Of a DNA stretch of 5,333 nucleotides, positions 1-4,572 are shown piece by piece (position 1 is the first letter of the stretch; each line of letters opens with the position of its first letter). The stretch is from the NCBI GenBank assembly GCA_002787075.1, contig PCVT01000118.1, positions 1-5,333 on the forward strand. Reading direction: 5' to 3'. The translations under genes were made by a program, and so were the position numbers. The DNA comes from Parcubacteria group bacterium CG11_big_fil_rev_8_21_14_0_20_41_14. Lineage in GTDB: Bacteria > Patescibacteriota > Patescibacteriia > UBA2169. Below the pieces are notes generated by a model. It searched no databases, was not told the DNA's origin, and was given only the letters and a program-made list of their open reading frames with translations.

Positions 1-1050
1 CAGTTGGCTGACTAAGAAAGTGGGTAAAGCGGACGGGTCGCCGTAAGGTTCTTCATAGGCGGCCGCTAATTGGGGCAGGAGTCGGAAATGACTGGGTTGT
101 AAAATAATTTCGTGGTGATTGGTGACAAATTGGTTGGCCACGATTCGGGCATACTTGAGTTCACTGTATTTTTGATCAGTAAAACCGACCGAAAAAGTAT
201 TGATCTGTTTTTGGCCCAACCGGCTCATTAAGGCCACGACTGCCGATGAATCGACGCCACCGGATAAAAACGCGCCGATGGGAACGTCAGCAATCAGGCG
301 GAGTTTGACGGCTTCGGTTAACTGCTCGAGTACCGTTTTTGCCAGAGCGGGTTCATCGGCTTTAATTTTGGGTAAAAAATTTAGTTGCCAATATTTTTTG
401 ATTCTAACCCGATTATTTTTGACAATTAAGTATGAGGCGGCCGGCAGTTTTTTAATTTGTTTAAAGCCGGTCAGCGGCGCCGGGACGGCTTCCAGGCTGA
501 AGTAGTGGTCAATGGCGATTGGGTCCGGTTCGGAATTAATATTTTTAACCTGAAGCAGCGCTTTTATTTCTGAAGCGAAAATTAAACTATGACAGTCACT
601 GTAATATTTAAGCGGTTTTTTTCCGGACCGGTCCCGGGCGAGAAACAGAATTTTTTGGCGATCATCCCACAAGGCAAAAGCAAACATGCCGCGCAGGTAT
701 TTTAAACAGTTAACGCCGTATTCTTCCCAAAGATGGACAATTGTTTCCGTATCAGTCTTGGATCGGAACCGATGACCCTGTTTAATCAATTTAGTTCTCA
801 ATTCCTGAAAGTTGTAAATCTCGCCGTTAAAGGTGATCCAAACGGTTTTATCCTCATTGGATAAAGGCTGATGTCCGGCAGGGGACAAATCGATAATCGA
901 CAGGCGCCGGTTGCCCAAACCGACCGGGCCTTTGGTCCAAATTCCTTCATCGTCCGGGCCCCGGTGGCCGATGGCCCGACCCATTGATTTAATTTCTGCC
1001 GCCGTCACGGGTTTACTATTAAGATTGAGTTTACCCACAATGCCGCACAT
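1..1050 (-). CDS. asnB: Asparagine synthase (glutamine-hydrolysing), AsnB family; C-terminus outside window
   Basis: Glutamine-dependent amidotransferase of the AsnB family, which makes asparagine from aspartate, ATP and glutamine in the cytoplasm. The frame is open from the ATG at 1050 to the left edge: 350 residues of a family usually about 500-650 long, so part of the C-terminal synthetase domain is missing. The protein begins MCGIVG, giving the class II glutaminase nucleophile Cys2 after Met removal, which also fixes the start. Further glutaminase landmarks are HRGPDDEG near 29-36, RRLSIIDLS near 48-56, NGEIYN at 75-80 and the acidic TDTE near 99-102. The ATP-pyrophosphatase loop SGGVDSS is at 263-269, followed by TFSVGF near 285-290 and EEPYGDPSALP near 333-343. 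All key residues look intact, so it should be active. The segment RDRSGKKPLKYY (139-150) has Ser and Lys where Leu/Phe and Tyr are usual. The setting beside polysaccharide genes leaves open a role in amidating a uronic-acid sugar, but the sequence alone cannot separate this from asparagine synthesis. Confidence 0.95.
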   Translation of the reverse strand, partial: MCGIVGKLNLNSKPVTAAEIKSMGRAIGHRGPDDEGIWTKGPVGLGNRRLSIIDLSPAGHQPLSNEDKTVWITFNGEIYNFQELRTKLIKQGHRFRSKTDTETIVHLWEEYGVNCLKYLRGMFAFALWDDRQKILFLARDRSGKKPLKYYSDCHSLIFASEIKALLQVKNINSEPDPIAIDHYFSLEAVPAPLTGFKQIKKLPAASYLIVKNNRVRIKKYWQLNFLPKIKADEPALAKTVLEQLTEAVKLRLIADVPIGAFLSGGVDSSAVVALMSRLGQKQINTFSVGFTDQKYSELKYARIVANQFVTNHHEIILQPSHFRLLPQLAAAYEEPYGDPSALPTFLVSQL

Positions 1051-1056
1051 GCTTTA

Positions 1057-1060
1057 TCCT
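1057..1060 (-). promoter_or_regulatory. Possible Shine-Dalgarno site of asnB
   Basis: On the minus strand AGGA lies 6 bases before the asnB ATG, a workable ribosome-binding position, and supports the start at 1050. It directly abuts the -10-like TATACT (1066-1061), so a transcript begun from that box would start inside or after AGGA and not carry it. The site would only act on transcripts started further upstream. It is the only SD-like match among the six starts that has good spacing. Confidence 0.4.
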
Positions 1061-1066
1061 AGTATA
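1061..1066 (-). promoter_or_regulatory. Candidate -10 box for asnB, overlapping the divergent promoter
   Basis: Minus-strand TATACT, 10 bases before the asnB ATG. It shares its bases with the plus-strand TATAAT at 1063-1068, since the 11-mer AGTATAATACT (1061-1071) is an inverted repeat around a central A. Transcription starting about 7 bases downstream would leave a leader of only a few bases. I see no good -35 match at the usual distance, so the call rests on the -10 and its position. Confidence 0.45.
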
Positions 1067-1068
1067 AT
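1063..1068 (+). promoter_or_regulatory. Consensus -10 box (TATAAT) for the ABC exporter operon
   Basis: A perfect TATAAT lies 7 bases before the permease ATG at 1076. With the usual -10 to +1 distance, transcription would begin at or next to the A of the ATG, giving a leaderless mRNA. There is no Shine-Dalgarno sequence in the few bases before the ATG, which agrees with this. No convincing -35 hexamer sits 16-18 bases upstream, and that region is the asnB coding start. Confidence 0.55.
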
Positions 1069-1075
1069 ACTCATC

Positions 1076-1852
1076 ATGAGTAAATCCGGCTTTAAAAAAA
1101 ACAATTTTGACCTGTTTTATGAATTGGTGCGGACAGATTTCGTGATGCGCTATCATAACTCTGCTCTGGGCTTTGTTTGGGTTTTATTAAAGCCGTTTTT
1201 ACTGTATCTGATTATTATGGCGGTTTTTTCCTGGCTTTTTGGTAATCATGATCCTAACTATCAACTGAATTTATTATTGGGTTTATTGCTTTACAATTAC
1301 TTTTCCGAAAGCACTTTACGGGGAGTGACCAGCCTTTATGACCGCTCATCGGTAATCCTGAAGGTTAACTTTCCTAAATCAGTGGCGGTTTATACCTCGG
1401 TAGTTAATTCCTTGATCAGCTTTTTGGCCGGGTTTGTGGTATTTTTAATTTTTTGGGTTTGGACGAAACCTTTGGATTCTTTGGTGGGTTTGGGTTATTT
1501 TGGTTTACAGGTGCTGATTTTATCCGGCCTGATTCTGGGTCTGAATTTTTTTACCGGCATCATTTACACTCGGCTTAAGGATTTTCTTTCAGTTTGGGAG
1601 GTGCTGCTCCAAGTTATATTCTGGAGCACGCCGATTGTTTATCCGGCCTCGATTTTGCCGCCGGCAATCAGAAGTTTGTCTTTGCTTAATCCCTTAACCA
1701 TAATTGTTAACCAAAGTCGAACCGCCATTGTTAGCGGCGGCGATTATCACTGGAACTTGACGGCTTATGCGGCCGGGATCACCCTAATTTTATTAGCCGC
1801 CGGCCGGCGGTTTTTTTCGGTTCAGGTTAAAAAAATAGCGGAAAATTTTTAA
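1076..1852 (+). CDS. wzm: ABC-2 type polysaccharide exporter, membrane permease (Wzm-like)
   Basis: Transmembrane subunit of an ABC transporter that moves lipid-linked polysaccharide across the cytoplasmic membrane. The 258-residue length is typical of Wzm/TagG-type permeases. A cytoplasmic N-terminal stretch leads into the family pattern RYHNSALGFVWVLLKP (25-40). About six hydrophobic segments follow, roughly at 31-55, 66-78, 103-129, 137-160, 174-195 and 228-246. FWSTPIVYP (182-190) and NPLTIIVNQ (205-213) match the usual C-terminal family features. The frame stays open upstream to an ATG at 911, but that part is antisense to the conserved asnB N-terminus and is not protein-like. The ATG at 1076 gives the normal family N-terminus and sits 7 bases after a TATAAT. 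The stop is 4 bases before the ATPase gene, so the two form an operon. A terminator-like palindrome lies in the last codons (see 1795-1817). Confidence 0.9.
   Translation: MSKSGFKKNNFDLFYELVRTDFVMRYHNSALGFVWVLLKPFLLYLIIMAVFSWLFGNHDPNYQLNLLLGLLLYNYFSESTLRGVTSLYDRSSVILKVNFPKSVAVYTSVVNSLISFLAGFVVFLIFWVWTKPLDSLVGLGYFGLQVLILSGLILGLNFFTGIIYTRLKDFLSVWEVLLQVIFWSTPIVYPASILPPAIRSLSLLNPLTIIVNQSRTAIVSGGDYHWNLTAYAAGITLILLAAGRRFFSVQVKKIAENF
1795..1817 (+). terminator. Terminator-like GC hairpin plus T-tract inside the permease 3' end
   Basis: CCGCCGGCCGGCGG at 1797-1810 is a perfect 14-base inverted repeat, followed at once by seven T (1811-1817). As RNA it can form a five-pair all-GC stem with a GGCC loop. 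A1795 and G1796 can extend the stem by pairing with the first two U. This is the shape of an intrinsic terminator, but it lies inside the permease coding sequence (residues about 240-247, AAGRRFF) and ahead of the ATPase gene. It may be a chance product of Ala-Gly-Arg-Arg-Phe-Phe codons, or it may attenuate ATPase expression when translation lags. Confidence 0.25.
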
Positions 1853-1856
1853 ACAG

Positions 1857-2576
1857 ATGATTGCCGTCAAATTAGACCATATCAGCAAAACTTTTGCTTT
1901 ACCGACCCAAAAGCAGGATTCGCTGCGGGAGCGGTTTATTAACCTGAAATTCAGACAAAATTATAAAAAATTATCCGCTTTGACAGATATTAATCTGGAA
2001 GTAGCTAAGGGTGAATGGCTGGGCGTAATTGGAGCCAACGGTTCAGGAAAGTCGACCTTGTTAAAAATTATTGCCGGTATTTATGAGCCCGATCAGGGTG
2101 AGGTTAGGGTTAAAGGACAATTGGTGCCTTTTTTAGAGCTGGGTGTGGGTTTTAACCCGGATTTATCGGCGCGGGATAACATTTTTTTGAATGGGGTAAT
2201 TTTGGGGATGAGCCGGAAAACCATTAACCGGAAGTTTAAATCGATTGTCGATTTTGCCGGGATTCAGCCGTTTATCAACCAGAAGCTTAAAAATTTTTCT
2301 TCGGGTATGCAAATGCGTTTGGGTTTTTCCATTGCCATGCAAACTCAAGCGGACACCTATCTTTTAGATGAGGTGTTGGCAGTGGGCGATTATGAGTTTC
2401 AGCAAAAGGCGAAGCGTGTTTTCCGATCGATGAAACAAAGCGGTAAAACCGTAATTTTTGTTAGCCATGATCTGGTGAATGTCCGCCGCTGGTGCGACCG
2501 GGTTATCTGGTTGGATCATGGGCAAATCCGTTCAAGCGGCCGTCCGGCCGAAGTGATTAAGCAGTATACGGCCTAA
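1857..2576 (+). CDS. wzt: ABC transporter ATPase for polysaccharide export (Wzt-like, no carbohydrate-binding domain)
   Basis: Cytoplasmic ATP-hydrolysing subunit that pairs with the permease just upstream. In its 239 residues are Walker A GANGSGKST (59-67), the ABC signature FSSGMQ (147-152, the usual LSGGQ replaced as in Wzt/TagH proteins), Walker B YLLDE (168-172), the D-loop region AVGD (175-178) and the switch His204 in FVSHD. The stretch PFLELGVGFNPDLSARDN (91-108) is a hallmark of the Wzt/TagH/KpsT group and separates it from other ABC ATPases. It ends soon after the nucleotide-binding domain, so it lacks the C-terminal carbohydrate-binding domain of long Wzt proteins such as E. coli O9a. 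That suggests export without recognition of a capped glycan end. No Shine-Dalgarno is visible in the 4-base gap, so translation is probably coupled to the permease. Its last 45 bases overlap the convergent glycosyltransferase gene. Confidence 0.93.
   Translation: MIAVKLDHISKTFALPTQKQDSLRERFINLKFRQNYKKLSALTDINLEVAKGEWLGVIGANGSGKSTLLKIIAGIYEPDQGEVRVKGQLVPFLELGVGFNPDLSARDNIFLNGVILGMSRKTINRKFKSIVDFAGIQPFINQKLKNFSSGMQMRLGFSIAMQTQADTYLLDEVLAVGDYEFQQKAKRVFRSMKQSGKTVIFVSHDLVNVRRWCDRVIWLDHGQIRSSGRPAEVIKQYTA
2532..2576. other. 45-base convergent overlap of the ATPase and glycosyltransferase genes
   Basis: The plus-strand ATPase stops with TAA at 2574-2576, while the minus-strand glycosyltransferase reads on to its TGA at 2534-2532. 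Both C-terminal ends are thus encoded by the same 45 base pairs. There is no room for a dedicated terminator between the operons. The only hairpin is a five-pair stem, CGGCC-GTCC-GGCCG, within the overlap, and it lacks a T-tract on either strand. Transcripts of the two operons would be complementary at their 3' ends. Confidence 0.85.
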
Positions 2577-3608
2577 GCGTTCAGCATTTTTGGGCGAGTG
2601 GAATTTCTGGACATAACGATAATGATTAGTTCCCATCTTTTTGGATAGTCTCCGGTAAGAATCAACCAAATCATTACCGCAAAGGCCGCAGCTGTACCGG
2701 TTAATAAACCCGTCAGGGTTAACCATCAAAGAGATTACCGGGGTATTGGCTATTCCCGCCTGAAGAAAAGTGTTGGGCCAGCCTTCGACGGCAGAAGTAT
2801 TCACTAAAGCTTTAGCTGATTGATAATAATGATTGATTTTATTAAGGCTGACTCCGGGGAAAAACCGGAGATTGGTTTGTTTTTGCGCTATGCGGCAGAT
2901 TTGTTTAAAATATGGCCGATCATTTCCCGGGCGGCAAATCATGACAAATTTTTCTTGGGGTAGCTTGGCCGCTAAGCGAATAAATAATTCCGGCTGTTTC
3001 CATTTATCGGCCCGGCCGACCCACAACAGCCAGTGGCGTTTGGTTACTCGGCTTTTTGCCGCCGCTGCGACGGAGCGGATTACCCGGCTGTTTAGGCCAA
3101 AAATTATCCGGAGCCGATCTTTTTGGGCTGGGGTTTGGCAGATAATCAAATTGGCCATTTTTAAACCCCAGTCGAAACTATATTTAGCTAAGCCTTTCAG
3201 GTAATGGCCATGATTTAATTGAACATCCCAGTCGTGAGCGACCATGTAGACAAATTTTTTACCGAATATCCGGCACCATAAAGCGACTAAACCGACCTTT
3301 AAATTGAGGGTTCGTTCCACGTAAACATCGGCGTTAATGTCTTTTAACAATTTAAAGAACCACAGCGCTTCGAGATTGAATTTTCGGTTCTGCCTAAAGG
3401 CCCGGTACAAAGTAACGTTTTCGATTGTTTCCAGCGGTTTTTGACCGTAGTCACCCACAATTAGGCTAACTTGAATCCGTTTATCTTTGGCTAAGGTTTT
3501 GGCGATCAGGCTGATCTGCAGTTCGGCGCCGCCGAAATAGCCGGAGTGGTTGGCGACAAATAGAGGATAGCTGTTTAAAGAAATAAAGCAGATATGAAGC
3601 GGGGTCAT
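2532..3608 (-). CDS. GT4-family (GT-B fold) glycosyltransferase
   Basis: Probable retaining glycosyltransferase that uses a nucleotide sugar to extend a glycan on the cytoplasmic side of the membrane; donor and acceptor cannot be read from the sequence. The 358 residues show two Rossmann-like halves. The N-terminal half starts HICFISLNSYP (5-15) and has the acceptor-side loop GYFGGAE (23-29). The C-terminal half opens with WVGRADKWKQPELFI (196-210), the usual GT4 entry with its basic residues. EGWPNTFLQA (275-284) is the nucleotide-sugar site. In the classic E-x7-E pattern the first Glu is E275 but the second is Gln (Q283), a variant known in other GT4 proteins. No membrane span is evident, so it is probably cytoplasmic or peripheral. 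The ATG at 3608 overlaps the methyltransferase stop as ATGA, pointing to coupled translation. The 3' end overlaps the ATPase gene. Confidence 0.88.
   Translation of the reverse strand: MTPLHICFISLNSYPLFVANHSGYFGGAELQISLIAKTLAKDKRIQVSLIVGDYGQKPLETIENVTLYRAFRQNRKFNLEALWFFKLLKDINADVYVERTLNLKVGLVALWCRIFGKKFVYMVAHDWDVQLNHGHYLKGLAKYSFDWGLKMANLIICQTPAQKDRLRIIFGLNSRVIRSVAAAAKSRVTKRHWLLWVGRADKWKQPELFIRLAAKLPQEKFVMICRPGNDRPYFKQICRIAQKQTNLRFFPGVSLNKINHYYQSAKALVNTSAVEGWPNTFLQAGIANTPVISLMVNPDGFINRYSCGLCGNDLVDSYRRLSKKMGTNHYRYVQKFHSPKNAERLGRILLNHFGRTAA
3605..3608 (-). other. ATGA stop-start overlap coupling methyltransferase and glycosyltransferase
   Basis: On the minus strand the four bases ATGA contain both the glycosyltransferase ATG and the methyltransferase TGA, in frames one base apart. 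This arrangement usually lets ribosomes that finish the first gene restart on the second. It indicates one mRNA for both genes and a linked protein ratio. Only a weak TAGG lies upstream, consistent with reliance on coupling. TGA acting as a stop here also argues against a code in which TGA means glycine. Confidence 0.85.
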
Positions 3609-4546
3609 GGCTTTTGGCCTAGAACTGAAGCTTCGTACGGTAAAACTTTTAGCACTTTGAGCTTAGCTTGTTCGTACCAGCCGATAATTTCCGGGTAGGT
3701 GTGCATCCATTGATATTTCGGCGAATACCAGTCAAAGGTGTCTAAGATTCGCCAGCGCCAATTTGGGTCGGTTGAATAGGGAATCAGCAGATTGAGAAGA
3801 GTTCCAAAGAAGGGAATTTTATAAGTAAAATAAAGCGGGACGGAAAAAAAGGAAAAATAGTAGAGCAATTTTTTCGGCAGGTGGGGAGTTAGGATCCGCC
3901 AAAACCGGCCGAAATGAACATAAGGTCGGAAAGTGTTAGCGCCGTAGACCCAGATGGCGATTTCCCCCCTAGGTTTAAGCAACCGGGGTAAAGCCAAAAA
4001 GGCTTTTTTAGTATCCGGGGTGTGATGTAATACCCCGATGGAAAAAATAAAATCAAAACTGTTTGACTTGAACGGTAAATGAAAAACATCCGCTTGGATG
4101 AATTGGCAGTTTGGCCGCTTTTTTAAGTTTTGCCGGGCGGCTTCAACGGCGTAGGACAGATCGATACCGATTACCTGGGCACCGTAATCGGCGGCAATTT
4201 CGCTAAACCGGCCCATGCCGCAGCCAACGTCTAAAACTAGCTTACCTTTTAATTCTTTGGGATCAAACCCGGTTTTAGCCAAAAAGGTATTGCGGGAAAT
4301 ATGATTGTGGTTATATGAATCAAGTTGAGTTGTCCGATGCCTCTGCCACTCAAAAGAAAAATTCCCCACGTATTGATCGACTTTGACAAATCGGGGAATG
4401 AAATTGACAATCGAATAGTGTCGGTGGCAGCGGGTACAGATTAAAGTTCCCTCTTTAATTTCTTTCCCTTCCCTCTTCTTGATTTTTAAAGATAATTCTT
4501 TTTTGCACCGGGGACAGATCAGGAATTTTACTAGCAGTTGTTGCAT
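3605..4546 (-). CDS. Class I SAM-dependent methyltransferase with N-terminal zinc-ribbon (Trm112-like)
   Basis: Predicted cytoplasmic methyltransferase of 313 residues. The N-terminus carries two CxxC pairs, CPRC (11-14) and CTRC (37-40), likely a Trm112-like zinc-ribbon. The Rossmann methyltransferase core follows: SAM-binding motif I VLDVGCGMGRF (104-114), acidic motif II GIDLS (127-131), QADVFHLPF (151-159) and GVLHHTPD (171-178). The C-terminal third is aromatic-rich (YYFSFFSVPLYF near 229-240) and ends with HTYPEIIGWYEQAKL, a pattern seen in methyltransferases of glycan clusters. The frame is open upstream to an ATG at 4666, but those 40 residues run into the divergent hydrolase gene and look unlike protein. 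The ATG at 4546 places the zinc-ribbon at the N-terminus as usual and has TATAAT 6 bases before it. It heads the operon with the glycosyltransferase. A sugar O-methylation or methyl-capping role is inferred from context; the substrate is unknown. Confidence 0.88.
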   Translation of the reverse strand: MQQLLVKFLICPRCKKELSLKIKKREGKEIKEGTLICTRCHRHYSIVNFIPRFVKVDQYVGNFSFEWQRHRTTQLDSYNHNHISRNTFLAKTGFDPKELKGKLVLDVGCGMGRFSEIAADYGAQVIGIDLSYAVEAARQNLKKRPNCQFIQADVFHLPFKSNSFDFIFSIGVLHHTPDTKKAFLALPRLLKPRGEIAIWVYGANTFRPYVHFGRFWRILTPHLPKKLLYYFSFFSVPLYFTYKIPFFGTLLNLLIPYSTDPNWRWRILDTFDWYSPKYQWMHTYPEIIGWYEQAKLKVLKVLPYEASVLGQKP

Positions 4547-4552
4547 GGGGCA

Positions 4553-4558
4553 ATTATA
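4553..4558 (-). promoter_or_regulatory. Consensus -10 box (TATAAT) for the methyltransferase-glycosyltransferase operon
   Basis: Minus-strand TATAAT sits 6 bases before the ATG at 4546, so the expected start of transcription falls on or beside the start codon and the mRNA would be leaderless. The intervening TGCCCC holds no Shine-Dalgarno sequence. No -35 hexamer resembling TTGACA is visible at 16-18 bases. The geometry nearly repeats that of the TATAAT at 1063-1068. Confidence 0.55.
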
Positions 4559-4562
4559 TATT
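4557..4562 (+). promoter_or_regulatory. Candidate -10 box for the SGNH hydrolase gene
   Basis: Plus-strand TATATT lies 10 bases before the ATG at 4573 and shares two bases with the minus-strand TATAAT. The nearby TACTAT (4562-4567, 5 bases before the ATG) is an alternative. Either would give a leader of a few bases at most. No Shine-Dalgarno sequence precedes the ATG. AT-rich DNA produces such matches easily, so this box is weaker evidence than its partner. Confidence 0.35.
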
Positions 4563-4572
4563 ACTATTAAGC

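Noticed and set aside
200..505. 101-residue plus-strand reading frame
   Set aside because: It lies antisense to the asnB synthetase domain containing SGGVDSS, has no recognisable domain and no start signals.
911..1075. In-frame upstream extension of the permease from an ATG at 911
   Set aside because: The added 55 residues are antisense to the conserved MCGIVG...GPDDEG start of asnB and match nothing expected of a Wzm N-terminus; the ATG at 1076 gives the usual start and a well-placed -10 box.
2538..2554. CGGCC-GTCC-GGCCG hairpin as a bidirectional terminator at the convergent junction
   Set aside because: The stem is only five pairs, there is no T-tract on either strand, and both strands are coding here.
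2833..3204. 123-residue plus-strand reading frame
   Set aside because: Antisense to the well-supported glycosyltransferase; composition is that of a shadow frame and it has no motif.
3889..4089. 66-residue minus-strand frame
   Set aside because: Alternative frame of the methyltransferase SAM-binding region; no independent support.
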